From JAIOYV01 sp964388245 (GTDB lineage Bacteria; Bacteroidota; Bacteroidia; Bacteroidales; M50B96): a stretch of 61,972 nucleotides of DNA. Under the pieces are notes generated by a model. The model ran no database searches. It saw nothing but the letters and a program-made list of their open reading frames with translations, and was not told the DNA's origin. Positions within the stretch are counted from its first letter, which is position 1, and each line of letters begins with the position of its first letter. Made by a program: the position numbers and the translations under genes. Shown piece by piece: positions 8,176 through 17,014 of this stretch. The stretch spans positions 1 to 61,972 of the forward strand of contig CAYLZH010000003.1 of assembly GCA_964388245.1 (NCBI GenBank), written 5' to 3'.

Positions 8176-10644
8176 TTATTCTTTCACAAACTTTGATGTA
8201 TAGACTTCTTTGTCGGTTTCAATATGTAAAATATAAACCCCGCTTTTCAACCCAGAAATATATATTGATTCCGGTGTCGGGATATTTTTCTGGTCAAGGA
8301 CGGATTTTCCAGTGATGTCGAAAATTCTTAGTTGTTGGATGTTTTGGGTTTCTAATTCTAAATAAAGTTTATTAGAAGAGGGATTTGGGAAAACAGAAAC
8401 TTGATTCTTTGCTACTGTTGGAATATTAATTATGGTTAAGTTTTTAATAATCCAAATTTTATGATCATGACGACCTATTGCGATAATATCCTTATCACCA
8501 TCGTTATCAATGTCACAGATTTCTATAAATGAAGTTCTAATATTATCTGCTACTACTCGTAAGTTGCTAAAGCTATTGGTGCTGTCATTTCTATCATACC
8601 AATTAACTCTATTCAAACTTGACTGGATAATATCAATATCACCATCATTATCAATATCACAGGGTTTAAGAGAATAAGAATTCCCTGTTTCGTTTGTACT
8701 TATTGTTTGTAGTGCAAAATTTCCATTTCCATCAGTATTTTCTACCCACGGAATTTCTGATCCCACATAATAGGGACCAAAAAGCACATCATTGTCATTA
8801 TCTCCATCTAAATCACATGGATGAACAAATTGAATATATGGTGTGATAACAAGGAGATTAGGTGGGATTTTAAATGAATAGCCATTGATGTTTTCATACC
8901 ACGCCAAAACATGAATGTTGTTACTAATTTGCGAAGCAGATAAAATATCTGAATCTCCGTCTCCATCAATATCGCTTGAATTAACAAGTATCGGGTAATT
9001 AGTGAATTTATCTACTCCTTTTAGTTCACTAAAGATACCATCTCCATTGATGTTTTCATACAATCCAATAACTCTTTCCTGTAATCCGGTACTATCTACA
9101 TGGTTGGTTGCAGAAATTATGTCCAAGTCCTGGTCATTGTCAATATCTTCAAGATGGATCGAGACTGTTGATAATGCTGAATTCGATATCAAATGCTTAC
9201 TAAAAACTGTTCCGGCTCCACCTATATTTTCTATCCAATGAAGGTTATTATTGCCTTGAGAGCCAACTACAACATCAACATCTCCATCCTTATCGAGATC
9301 ACCTGTTTCTATTTTAAATGGACGATAAATGTCGTTGCTGATAACTTTTGGCAAACTAAACTTATTCCCATTTACATTTTCAAAGAACACAACTTCATCA
9401 GCTAAAAATGATGAAACTAAAATATCCATATATCCATCCCCATTTATGTCTCCAAGACACAGTGATTTTGGATCGTAAGGGGAAGAAGCAATTTTATGTT
9501 CGATATTGAGGTTACCAGCGCCATTGCTATTTTCGTACCAGGAGATTGTATGGTCAGATAAGGATGCGGTAATTAGATCTAAATCACCGTCATTATCCAC
9601 ATCACCACAAACATTCCAACTGGGATATAATCGATTATCTGAGATTATGTTCGCTGCACCAAACTGTCCCTCACCATTTAAGTTTTCATACCATGCTATA
9701 ATGTTGCTATCTTCGGCTGCAGCAAAGATATCCTGATCTCCGTCGTTGTCGATATCGGATGCACTTACAAAATTAAAAGGAAATAATTCACTTGAGATCA
9801 AAATCCTTTCACCGAAAGTACCTGATCCATCTAAATTTTTATTTAAGATTACTTTTTGTTCGTACTCAATGGCAGTTATAATATCCGAATCACCATCATT
9901 ATCAATATCAATCGGTAAAATGTATGTAGCCCAATTTACAGAATCTGCAACAAGTTGCCTAGAACCAAAATTGCATTGTCCATCTATATTTTCATACCAC
10001 GAAACAGTTTTATCCTCTGCAGTTGCAATTACAATATCCATGTCACCATCACCATCAATGTCTACCGGCCTTGAGCATTTCGAATAAGTAGAATCTATCA
10101 CATTAGGAATTGAATCAAAATTTCCATTCCCATCAAGATTTTCACACCAATATGTCCCATATCCAACACAAGAAAACAAGGCATCTAAGTCTCCATCACT
10201 ATCAAGATCATCAAGACAAACATATTCCATTCCATGCATATTACTCGAAATCAGATGAGATTGCCAGATTTTGCCAAAGCCATGCACATTTTCATGCCAC
10301 ATAACTGGCTCTGTGAAATGAGAAGCATTGATTACGTCCATATCACCATCATTATCAATATCCTTGACAGCAATACAATAAGTGACAGGAGTATAATTTG
10401 TGATTAAATGATAATTGCCAAAGTTGCCTAATCCATCCATATTCTCTATCCAGGCAATGTTATTACCCGACCATTCTCCATATATAATATCATTGTCCCC
10501 ATCACCATCCATATCTGCAAATTCTACGGTTTTGGGTGCAACAACTTTTCCTGAAATAAGATATGGTTCTGCAAAAGTAGTTTGGGCATTACCCAAAATA
10601 ACATTGGTTAAAAGAGCAAATACAACAAGGCTAATTGTTTTCAT
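8176..10644 (-). CDS. FG-GAP/VCBS repeat protein with type A T9SS sorting domain (upstream paralogue)
   Basis: An 822-residue secreted protein. The signal peptide is MKTISLVVFALLTNVILGNAQ. Residues about 25-735 consist of repeats of roughly 45-50 residues, each with an aspartate-rich calcium loop (DMDGDGDNDIIYG, DIDNDGDMDVINA and so on) and a W-x-E-N motif (WIENMDGLGNFG, WYENLNGEGQFG). The last 75 residues are a type A T9SS sorting domain (VFPNPSSNKLYLE, LRIFDITGKSV, SGVYILHIETD). It is the first gene of a two-gene operon, with a good -7 box 49 nt upstream of its start. Its repeats keep NxDGxGxFG more regularly than the downstream paralogue, and it lacks that protein's Ig-like region before the sorting domain. 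Ligand binding is unknown; adhesion or an extracellular carbohydrate-related role is only a guess. Confidence 0.88.
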   Translation of the reverse strand: MKTISLVVFALLTNVILGNAQTTFAEPYLISGKVVAPKTVEFADMDGDGDNDIIYGEWSGNNIAWIENMDGLGNFGNYHLITNYTPVTYCIAVKDIDNDGDMDVINASHFTEPVMWHENVHGFGKIWQSHLISSNMHGMEYVCLDDLDSDGDLDALFSCVGYGTYWCENLDGNGNFDSIPNVIDSTYSKCSRPVDIDGDGDMDIVIATAEDKTVSWYENIDGQCNFGSRQLVADSVNWATYILPIDIDNDGDSDIITAIEYEQKVILNKNLDGSGTFGERILISSELFPFNFVSASDIDNDGDQDIFAAAEDSNIIAWYENLNGEGQFGAANIISDNRLYPSWNVCGDVDNDGDLDLITASLSDHTISWYENSNGAGNLNIEHKIASSPYDPKSLCLGDINGDGYMDILVSSFLADEVVFFENVNGNKFSLPKVISNDIYRPFKIETGDLDKDGDVDVVVGSQGNNNLHWIENIGGAGTVFSKHLISNSALSTVSIHLEDIDNDQDLDIISATNHVDSTGLQERVIGLYENINGDGIFSELKGVDKFTNYPILVNSSDIDGDGDSDILSASQISNNIHVLAWYENINGYSFKIPPNLLVITPYIQFVHPCDLDGDNDNDVLFGPYYVGSEIPWVENTDGNGNFALQTISTNETGNSYSLKPCDIDNDGDIDIIQSSLNRVNWYDRNDSTNSFSNLRVVADNIRTSFIEICDIDNDGDKDIIAIGRHDHKIWIIKNLTIINIPTVAKNQVSVFPNPSSNKLYLELETQNIQQLRIFDITGKSVLDQKNIPTPESIYISGLKSGVYILHIETDKEVYTSKFVKE

Positions 10645-10692
10645 ATGGTTTAAATTAGATGTTCATGGTTAATTTGTCGTTATAATCGATAC

Positions 10693-10700
10693 CAAATTTA
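10693..10700 (-). promoter_or_regulatory. Candidate -7 box for the VCBS two-gene operon
   Basis: On the minus strand this reads TAAATTTG, a full match to TAnnTTTG, 49 nt before the ATG at 10644. A TTTA element lies about 18 nt further upstream in the -33 position. Confidence 0.5.
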
Positions 10701-10981
10701 CACAGAAATACTCATTAATAAAAATTGGATATGTTATTAAAAATTGACATCGATTTGAAAGCATCAGGGTTAGTTCATTGATACGATGTTTAGAGTGTAT
10801 TTCCTATTTCTGTTATGAAACTGAGATAGTTGTTGCGCAGATTAGTCTATTATTGAAAATGCAGCTATTTCGTTTCTTAGGTAGTAGTTTACAAATTATC
10901 AGTTTAATGATTGAAATAATTATGTTGACAATGTGAATAATTATAGTACCTCAAAATAATCTTTAGGCTTCAGCCATCAAA

Positions 10982-11013
10982 AGCAAAGCCCCCGAATTTC
11001 TCCGGGGGTTGCT
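10982..11013 (-). terminator. Terminator hairpin downstream of the cargo pseudogene
   Basis: CCCCCG (10989-10994) pairs with CGGGGG (11003-11008), and the flanking AGCAA/TTGCT extends the stem with one mismatch or wobble. On the minus strand it is followed by a T-rich stretch. It lies 27 nt beyond the original stop of the decayed gene at 11040. Confidence 0.6.
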
Positions 11014-11039
11014 GTATATTAAAAAAAGTTGTTTTAGAA

Positions 11040-11561
11040 TTATCGAATTATTTCGATTGGGTGGTTATACATACTATTTGATGATCGGATTTTTAGAAAG
11101 TAAAGCCCAGCCAAAAATTTAGAAATATCAATTGAAAAAGACTGATGTCCAGCGGGGATTATAAGATTGTTTCGGTGTAGAACCTGTTCGCCATAGCTGT
11201 TGTATAGGATCAATTCGGCCTTTGTGTTTTCATTGGATTATAAGTTTATCTGAGCACTGGAACTTGCTGGATTTCGTAATACCTGAACATAAGAAATATC
11301 AGAATAATTTTCGCCAATTATAGAAAGCTTTGAAAGAACTGCAATTCCATTGTGTTCAAAATTGTTGTTCCCTTCTGAAAACGATTCAAGCTTAATGATC
11401 TGTTCAATCTTTTCATTTGGGCTCCATATCCTTGCAGAATACCTTTCTCCAATTGCGAGTCCGGAAATTGAAGGATCGAGCTGATCGGTCAACCAAATTG
11501 TAATTGCTGGACACAGAGTCATCCGGTGTGTAATATTAAAAAAGCCATGAATCCCTCCCAT
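11040..11561 (-). pseudogene. Decayed C-terminal remnant of a T9SS cargo protein (A' module plus sorting domain)
   Basis: An open stretch from 11561 to 11238 encodes 107 residues. Its core (PAITIWLTDQLDP, then GERYSARIWSPNEKIEQ and NGIAVLSKLSI) aligns by eye with the A' module of the 2488-residue protein (NAITVWGDD, GGTFSLKLWNHVQNIEQ, DGISIIEKLTI) and of the protein at 59243. It then enters a sorting domain (VLRNPASSSAQINL) and meets TAA at 11238-11240. In the same frame, translation beyond the stop continues as SNENTKAELILYNSYGEQV and then FLAGLYFLKIR, reaching a second stop at 11040-11042. That is the rest of a type A sorting domain. The 5' end is also broken: FKVTNNPNGRDSWLF upstream is in another frame and ends in a stop. 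No signal peptide remains. The gene is dead or would yield a cargo without a working sorting signal. Confidence 0.75.
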
Positions 11562-11628
11562 TAGGATTATTCGTGACTTTGAAAAATTGCGGTGAAATTC
11601 AAAGAGTCCCTAAGAAAATGCCATTAGC

Positions 11629-11871
11629 TTATGATGTCTCAGCAAGAATAATAATCTTATTATTGGTAGATTCGATTACACCACCCTCAATGTCGAAAGA
11701 GTACTCCTGGTCTTCATTATTAATTAGCCTTACCCTTCCTTTTTTGAGGCTCGATATTATAGGAGCATGATTGTTCATTATCTCGAATGAGCCAAAACTC
11801 CCTGGCAACTGAGCTAATTTTATTTCGCCGGAAAACAATTTATTCTCTGGTGTAACAATTTCTAAAAACAT
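11629..11871 (-). CDS. atpC: F1F0 ATP synthase epsilon subunit
   Basis: An 80-residue protein equal to the N-terminal beta-sandwich of the epsilon subunit (LEIVTPENKLFSGEIKLAQLPG, then GSFEIMNNHAPIISSLKKG). The C-terminal helical hairpin of the E. coli subunit is absent, which is normal in Bacteroidota. The subunit joins the central stalk of F1 at the cytoplasmic face. It follows atpD by 24 nt on the same strand. The other atp genes are not in the window, also normal for this phylum where atpDC is separate from atpBEFHAG. Confidence 0.93.
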   Translation of the reverse strand: MFLEIVTPENKLFSGEIKLAQLPGSFGSFEIMNNHAPIISSLKKGRVRLINNEDQEYSFDIEGGVIESTNNKIIILAETS

Positions 11872-11895
11872 TGATTATTTAGTTTAAGATAAATT

Positions 11896-13407
11896 CTATT
11901 GTTCTGCCTCGGCAATCAGTTTTTTGCCTTTCTCAATTGCCTCTTCAATCGTTCCAACCAGGTTGAAGGCTGATTCGGGATATTCGTCAACTTCACCATC
12001 CATAATCATATTAAATCCTTTAATCGTATCTTCAATTGAAACAAGGCATCCTTTTAATCCTGTAAACTGCTCGGCTACATGGAATGGCTGTGATAGGAAC
12101 CGTTGTACACGACGTGCACGATGAACAACCAACTTATCTTCTTCTGATAATTCATCCATCCCAAGAATGGCAATAATATCCTGCAGCTCTTTGTACCGTT
12201 GTAATATTTCCTTGACACGCTGGGCTGTATTGTAATGTTCTTCGCCAACAATATCGGGTGTCAATATCCTTGATGTCGAATCGAGTGGATCAACTGCAGG
12301 GTAAATTCCAAGTTCCGATATTTTCCTGTTCAAAACAGTTGTGGCATCCAGGTGGGAGAATGTAGTAGCCGGTGCCGGGTCTGTTAAATCGTCGGCGGGT
12401 ACATAAATTGCCTGAACTGATGTAATCGATCCGCGCTTGGTTGATGTGATCCTTTCTTCGAGAGCACCCATTTCGGTTGCAAGTGTTGGCTGGTATCCAA
12501 CTGCTGAGGGCATCCTGCCAAGTAAAGCAGATACCTCCGACCCTGCCTGTGTAAAACGGAAAATATTATCGATAAAGAAAAGGATATCGCGTCCGCCACT
12601 TTTTTCATCTCCATCGCGGAAATTTTCGGCAATTGTTAAACCCGACAAGGCTACACGGGCACGGGCTCCCGGTGGTTCGTTCATCTGTCCAAAAACAAGG
12701 GTTACTTTCGATTTCTCGACTTCCTTGAGATCGACTTTCGACAAATCCCAACCGCCTTCTTCCATGCTTTTCTTGAATTCTTCACCGTAAGTCATTACAT
12801 CTGCCTCAAGCATTTCGCGAAGCAAGTCGTTCCCTTCCCGCGTGCGCTCACCTACACCGGCAAAAACTGACAGGCCGTCGTAAGCTTTTGCAATATTGTT
12901 GATCAATTCCTGGATCAATACTGTTTTTCCAACACCGGCGCCCCCAAACAGACCAATTTTTCCTCCTTTTGAATAGGGCTCAATCAGGTCAATTACTTTG
13001 ATTCCTGTAAAAAGCACCTCTGTCTCGGTTGATAATTCCTCGTACTTCGGCGCGGGACTGTGTATTTGGTATCCACCCTCTTTGCTTATTGGTCCTATTC
13101 CATCGATTGCATCGCCGGTTACATTTAATAACCGCCCCTTAACTTTATCGCCAATTGGCATTTTGATAGGTGCACCTGTTGCTACAACATCCAATCCACG
13201 CGACAGGCCATCAGTTGAATCCATAGCAACTGCACGGATAGTGTTTTCGCCGATGTGTTGCTGACATTCAACAACCAATACCGATCCATCTTCACGGGAA
13301 ATTTCCAACGAATCATAAATCTGAGGCAATTCACTGCCTTCTTGTTCAAAGCTTACATCAATGACAGGTCCGATTACCTGTTGAATTTTGCCAATGTTTT
13401 TCGACAT
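11896..13407 (-). CDS. atpD: F1F0 ATP synthase beta subunit
   Basis: A 503-residue catalytic beta subunit of F1. Key features are the P-loop GLFGGAGVGKTVLIQEL, the catalytic-glutamate region GVGERTREGNDL, the Walker B strand DILFFIDNIFRFTQAGSEVSALLGRMPSAVGYQPTLA (shown in shortened form: LFFIDNIFRFTQAGSEV), and the DELSEED-type segment, here MDELSEEDKLVVHRARR. It forms the alternating alpha3beta3 ring and makes or hydrolyses ATP using the proton or sodium motive force. It heads the atpD-atpC operon, with a -7-like box 59 nt upstream. Length and motifs are complete. Confidence 0.98.
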   Translation of the reverse strand: MSKNIGKIQQVIGPVIDVSFEQEGSELPQIYDSLEISREDGSVLVVECQQHIGENTIRAVAMDSTDGLSRGLDVVATGAPIKMPIGDKVKGRLLNVTGDAIDGIGPISKEGGYQIHSPAPKYEELSTETEVLFTGIKVIDLIEPYSKGGKIGLFGGAGVGKTVLIQELINNIAKAYDGLSVFAGVGERTREGNDLLREMLEADVMTYGEEFKKSMEEGGWDLSKVDLKEVEKSKVTLVFGQMNEPPGARARVALSGLTIAENFRDGDEKSGGRDILFFIDNIFRFTQAGSEVSALLGRMPSAVGYQPTLATEMGALEERITSTKRGSITSVQAIYVPADDLTDPAPATTFSHLDATTVLNRKISELGIYPAVDPLDSTSRILTPDIVGEEHYNTAQRVKEILQRYKELQDIIAILGMDELSEEDKLVVHRARRVQRFLSQPFHVAEQFTGLKGCLVSIEDTIKGFNMIMDGEVDEYPESAFNLVGTIEEAIEKGKKLIAEAEQ

Positions 13408-13466
13408 AAAATTTGTATTAATTATCCTTTGAAATGAAAACCTTAGCTTTCCGTTTAAAAATCAGG

Positions 13467-13474
13467 CAAATTTA
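13467..13474 (-). promoter_or_regulatory. Candidate -7 box for atpDC
   Basis: On the minus strand it reads TAAATTTG, a full TAnnTTTG match, 59 nt before the atpD start. A TTTA element lies 20 nt upstream in the -33 position. Confidence 0.5.
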
Positions 13475-13601
13475 AAAACTTTTTCACTAAATATTAAATA
13501 ATCTGCATATATTTATAATTCACTCAACCTACTGAAAGATTGATATTTGAAAATCAATTAAATGAAGTAAATATCTCAGAAAAAGCCGGCTTATGGAACT
13601 A

Positions 13602-14576
13602 CTATTTATTGCGGGATGTTGAAAAATTTACCAGCTCTATTAGTGCTTCTTTGGCATTACTGTCAGGGAATTCGTTTAACGCTTCAATGGATTTCTTCCG
13701 GTATTCCTCCATTTTCAGGATTGCATAATCGAGGCCACCATTATCTTTAACAAATGTAATGACCTGGTTGATTTTCTTTGCATCGTTGTTGTTTTTTCTT
13801 ACAAGTCGAATAATTTGCCTTTTCTCGCTTCCTGTTGTTTTATTTAAAGCATGAATTAACGGAAGTGTCATTTTCTTTTCTTTGATATCATTGCCAATGG
13901 GCTTTCCTACCATCGAATTTTTCTGATAATCAAACAAATCGTCGCGAATCTGAAAAGCAATACCGGCATACCGGCCAAATTTTTTCATTTTATCAACTAC
14001 TTCATCGTTGGCACCGGTCGACTTTGCTCCACTGGCAGCACATGATGCAATCAGGGTTGCTGTTTTTTTTTCAATAATTTCAAAATAAACATCTTCGGTA
14101 ACATCCAGTTTACGGGCCTTTTCGATTTGTAGCAATTCACCTTCGCTCATTTCGCGCACTGCTTCAGAGGCTATTTTTAACAGATCAAACTCGCTATTTT
14201 CTACCGACAGAAAAAGCCCCCGCGAGAGCAGATAATCACCTACTAAAACTGCTATTTTATTCTTCCACAGTGCATTTATTGAAAAGAACCCTCGCCGTTG
14301 ATGCGACTCATCAACAACGTCATCATGGATTAAAGTTGCTGTATGAAGGAGCTCAAGAAATGCTGCAGCACGATAGGTCGACTGGTTTATTTCACCCGTT
14401 AGCCTGGCCGATAAAAAAACAAACATCGGCCGCATTTGCTTGCCTTTGCGCCGAATTATATAATTTGTAATGATGTTGAGCAGAGGCACTTTACTTTTCA
14501 TAAATGATCGAAAATATTTTTCGAATTCAATCATTTCGTTCCTTACCGGACCCTGAATTTTTGAAAGTGAAGCCAT
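13602..14576 (-). CDS. Polyprenyl diphosphate synthase (long-chain trans-prenyltransferase)
   Basis: About 324 residues, the family's usual length. The first aspartate-rich motif is LLHTATLIHDDVVD, preceded by KGKQMRPMFVFLSARL (substrate-binding Lys/Arg). The second is GIAFQIRDDLFDY, followed by KPIGNDIKEKKMTLPLIHAL. These are the allylic and homoallylic diphosphate sites. The enzyme builds the isoprenoid side chain of menaquinone, most likely an octaprenyl-type chain; the chain length cannot be read safely. The frame extends 52 codons further upstream, but that part is low-complexity and lacks similarity, and the ATG at 14576 gives MASLSKIQGPVRNEM as expected for this family. Confidence 0.92.
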   Translation of the reverse strand: MASLSKIQGPVRNEMIEFEKYFRSFMKSKVPLLNIITNYIIRRKGKQMRPMFVFLSARLTGEINQSTYRAAAFLELLHTATLIHDDVVDESHQRRGFFSINALWKNKIAVLVGDYLLSRGLFLSVENSEFDLLKIASEAVREMSEGELLQIEKARKLDVTEDVYFEIIEKKTATLIASCAASGAKSTGANDEVVDKMKKFGRYAGIAFQIRDDLFDYQKNSMVGKPIGNDIKEKKMTLPLIHALNKTTGSEKRQIIRLVRKNNNDAKKINQVITFVKDNGGLDYAILKMEEYRKKSIEALNEFPDSNAKEALIELVNFSTSRNK

Positions 14577-14774
14577 TGCTAAAAATAAGGGCTTAAAGTT
14601 AAGAATTTTTATCAGAAGATTCTGTAGTAAAGGTTGTTGAAAAAAGTATATCTGAATTGATTTTGAAAAAGGATGATAATTCAATTGTAGTAATTTATAA
14701 TTACACCTGGTCTTTTTGAGCTTAATGTGCAATCTTAAATTTTATAATTCGTTTCATAGCGATAACAACAATTT

Positions 14775-14805
14775 TTTGGTATATCGAATACTACCCTTTA
14801 TTTTG
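14775..14805 (+). promoter_or_regulatory. Candidate promoter for lptB
   Basis: TTTG at 14775-14778 is followed after 20 nt by TATTTTG (14799-14805), one base shorter than TAnnTTTG. The spacing fits the Bacteroidota -33/-7 arrangement and the lptB start lies 23 nt downstream. Confidence 0.4.
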
Positions 14806-14828
14806 TATGTTAAATCAAATTACTGAAA

Positions 14829-15554
14829 ATGATATTGCAAACCGAAAATATTGTGAAAAAATACCGCAGCCGTACCGTAGTTAATGGTGTATCGATTGAA
14901 GTAAACCAGGGTGAGATTGTCGGATTGCTCGGCCCAAATGGAGCAGGAAAGACCACTTCGTTTTATATGATTGTGGGATTGATCAAACCAAATTCAGGCA
15001 AAATTTACCTCGACAATAAAGATATTACTACCGAACCTGTTTATCGACGTGCACAAAAAGGAATTGGCTATCTTGCCCAGGAGGCTTCAGTATTTCGCAA
15101 ATTGAGTGTGGAAGACAATATTCGTGTTGTCCTCGAGATGGCCAATGTTTCGAAAGAATTTCAACGTGAAAAGACTGAATCATTATTAAAAGAATTTGGA
15201 CTTCAAAGAATAAGGAAAAGCCTTGGTATTCAACTGTCCGGGGGTGAACGCCGACGCACTGAAATTGCCCGTGCCCTGGCCCTTGACCCAAAGTTCATTT
15301 TACTGGATGAACCTTTCGCCGGGGTTGACCCAATTGCAGTTGAAGATATTCAGAATATAGTACATTCATTGAAAGACAAAAACATCGGCATTCTTATTAC
15401 CGACCATAATGTTCACGAAACCCTCTCCATTACCGACAGGGCATATTTGCTTTTCGAAGGATCGGTATTGAAATCGGGCACAGCTCGTGAACTCTCAGAA
15501 GATGAACATGTCAGAAAAGTATACCTTGGGCAAAATTTTGAGCTAAGGACATAA
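14829..15554 (+). CDS. lptB: LPS export ABC transporter ATP-binding protein
   Basis: A 241-residue ABC ATPase. It has Walker A GLLGPNGAGKTTSFYMI, the Q-loop region IGYLAQEASVFRKLSVEDNI, the signature LSGGERRRTEIARAL, Walker B FILLDEPFAGVDPIAVEDI and the switch histidine in ILITDHNVHETL. The motif order and the wording around LAQEASVFRKL and FAGVDP are characteristic of LptB rather than of other ABC ATPases. It powers lipopolysaccharide extraction from the inner membrane together with LptF and LptG, which are not in the window. It is transcribed alone, divergently from the polyprenyl synthase gene. Confidence 0.95.
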   Translation: MILQTENIVKKYRSRTVVNGVSIEVNQGEIVGLLGPNGAGKTTSFYMIVGLIKPNSGKIYLDNKDITTEPVYRRAQKGIGYLAQEASVFRKLSVEDNIRVVLEMANVSKEFQREKTESLLKEFGLQRIRKSLGIQLSGGERRRTEIARALALDPKFILLDEPFAGVDPIAVEDIQNIVHSLKDKNIGILITDHNVHETLSITDRAYLLFEGSVLKSGTARELSEDEHVRKVYLGQNFELRT

Positions 15555-15661
15555 ACCTAAATGGCTTGAAATGCCGGTGTTCTATTATCCCTTTTGTTAG
15601 CTTGATCGTAGGACAACTTGATTTAACCTAACTGTTTGGAACAATTCAAAACTTATAAAAT

Positions 15662-16276
15662 ATGGGAACTCTCAGAAATATTTTTGGTCCATCGAAAGAT
15701 GATATTTGGTCGCAAATTGCCAACGACATAGGCGGAGAATACATTGATGAGGGTTTTTGGAAAGCCGACAAACTCCGGTACAGGCACGATAAATGGGAAA
15801 TTGTTCTTGATACGTACACCCAGAGTACAGGCCAAAGTTCGGTTACCTATACACGTTTGCGAGTACCCTTTATCAATAAAGATGGCTTACGTTTTAAAAT
15901 CTTTCATGAAAGCTTCTTTTCAACCATTGGAAAGATATTCGGGATGCAGGATATCCAGATAGGTGATAGATATTTCGACGACCGGTTCATTATAAAAGGA
16001 AACAATGAGCCCAAAATTAAGCGCTTCCTCAACGACCGTAAACTAAAAGACCTTTTTCGAAAACCACCCAAACTTAACATTGAAATAAAAGACGATGAAG
16101 GTTGGTTCAGTCAAAGTTACCCTGAGGGCGTGGATGTTCTCCACTTTCAATGCATGGGTATCATAAGAGATAAAGTTGTACTGAAGGACCTTTTTGAGTT
16201 GTTCTCGGCCATCCTCGACCGTTTGGTCCATATCGACTCTGCTTATAAGGATGATCCAAGGTTTCATGTAAAATAA
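15662..16276 (+). CDS. Conserved protein of unknown function (DUF3137-like)
   Basis: A 204-residue soluble protein without signal peptide or membrane helix. The segment WEIVLDTYTQSTGQSSVTYTRLRVPF (visible here as EIVLDTYTQSTGQSSVTYTR) followed by FKIFHESFFSTIGKIFGMQDIQIGD resembles the core of DUF3137-type proteins, in which an extended sheet ends in DDRFIIKGNNEPKIKRFL. The family has no known biochemical role. The gene stands about 107 nt after lptB with no obvious terminator between, so read-through is possible. The family call is tentative; that it is a real gene is supported by composition and length. Confidence 0.6.
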   Translation: MGTLRNIFGPSKDDIWSQIANDIGGEYIDEGFWKADKLRYRHDKWEIVLDTYTQSTGQSSVTYTRLRVPFINKDGLRFKIFHESFFSTIGKIFGMQDIQIGDRYFDDRFIIKGNNEPKIKRFLNDRKLKDLFRKPPKLNIEIKDDEGWFSQSYPEGVDVLHFQCMGIIRDKVVLKDLFELFSAILDRLVHIDSAYKDDPRFHVK

Positions 16277-16450
16277 ACTCCTAATGCATTGCCGTAAAGT
16301 TTGGAAAGAAGAATACCAATATGGTGATCAATATTTAGTACATCCAAGTAAATAATCTGCTTTCAGAAGGTATTTTATATACTATATTTAACCACCGGCC
16401 GTGCAACCCTTAAATATATATTTTGTCTCTTGGGGCGATCGAATATACAA

Positions 16451-16999
16451 ATGGTAAAAAAGGTTTATTCAGATATTCATCGGGAAATTGTTGAGCAAAG
16501 CAAAGTTGGAAATTCCAGGGCACAATACCAGTTGTATCAACTTTATGCTAAGGCTATGTACAATATTTGTTACCGTATGATGAACAACCACTCAGAGGCG
16601 GAGGATATGCTGCAGGAGGCTTTTTGCGAAGCATTTACAAGACTCGATAGTTTCAGGTACGAATCATCATTTGGGGCCTGGCTTAAACGCATCGTAATTA
16701 ATAAATGTATTAATTCGCTGAAAAAGAAAAAAGCCGAATTGGTTTATACCGATAGCCTACATAACTATGAAGGACATGATAATAAAGAAGAAGAGGAACA
16801 TGTCGCTCTCGATGTTCAGAAAATAAAACAAAGTATTGCCAAATTACCCGACGGGTATAGGATTATTTTTTCACTCTATTTGTTAGAAGGTTACGACCAT
16901 GTCGAGATTTCTGAAATCCTTGGAATATCAGAATCAACATCGAAATCGCAATATATGAGGGCTAAGCGAAAAGTAAAAGAACTATTGCAAATGAATTAA
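16451..16999 (+). CDS. ECF-type RNA polymerase sigma factor
   Basis: A 182-residue sigma-70 family protein with only regions 2 and 4. Region 2 covers about residues 20-95 (YQLYAKAMYNICYRMMNNHS, then EAEDMLQEAFCEAFTRLDSF and WLKRIVINKCINSLKKKK). Region 4 is about 125-178 (LPDGYRIIFSLYLLEGYDHV, EISEILGISESTSKSQYMRA). It directs RNA polymerase to an envelope-related regulon in response to a signal. The frame opens with a TTG at 16430, but the ATG at 16451 (MVKKVYSDIHREI) is the better start. It heads a three-gene operon with a membrane anti-sigma-like protein and a DUF4097-like protein. Confidence 0.93.
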   Translation: MVKKVYSDIHREIVEQSKVGNSRAQYQLYQLYAKAMYNICYRMMNNHSEAEDMLQEAFCEAFTRLDSFRYESSFGAWLKRIVINKCINSLKKKKAELVYTDSLHNYEGHDNKEEEEHVALDVQKIKQSIAKLPDGYRIIFSLYLLEGYDHVEISEILGISESTSKSQYMRAKRKVKELLQMN

Positions 17000-17009
17000 A
17001 GGAGGGGAC
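17000..17009 (+). promoter_or_regulatory. Strong Shine-Dalgarno site before the anti-sigma-like gene
   Basis: AAAGGAGGGG lies just upstream of the ATG at 17015. It is notable because most genes in this window have little or no Shine-Dalgarno sequence. Confidence 0.55.
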
Positions 17010-17014
17010 GAATT

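Larger units (their letters stand above)
10645..11039. other. Intergenic region between the VCBS operon and a decayed cargo fragment
   Basis: About 395 nt without a gene. It holds the promoter-like box for the VCBS operon at its left end and a terminator hairpin at 10982-11013 belonging to the pseudogene on the right. The middle (10720-10975) is AT-rich and I see no conserved reading frame or RNA gene in it. Confidence 0.6.

Noticed and set aside
8961..10087. Several plus-strand frames opposite the VCBS repeats, with repeated Ser/Pro-rich peptides
   Set aside because: They are antisense shadows of the aspartate-rich calcium-loop codons (GAT/GAC read backward as ATC/GTC), which explains their similar composition.
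5203..10644. Regularly spaced similar DNA segments that could look like a CRISPR array
   Set aside because: The repeats are imperfect, of protein-repeat length (about 140 nt), and encode FG-GAP/VCBS units in an open frame.
11238..11240. In-frame TAA considered as possible readthrough or recoding
   Set aside because: TAA is not a known selenocysteine or pyrrolysine codon here, and the upstream part of the gene is also broken, so simple decay is the better explanation.
14577..14732. Extended N-terminus of the polyprenyl synthase
   Set aside because: The extra 52 codons are low-complexity and lack family similarity, and the ATG at 14576 gives the expected start.
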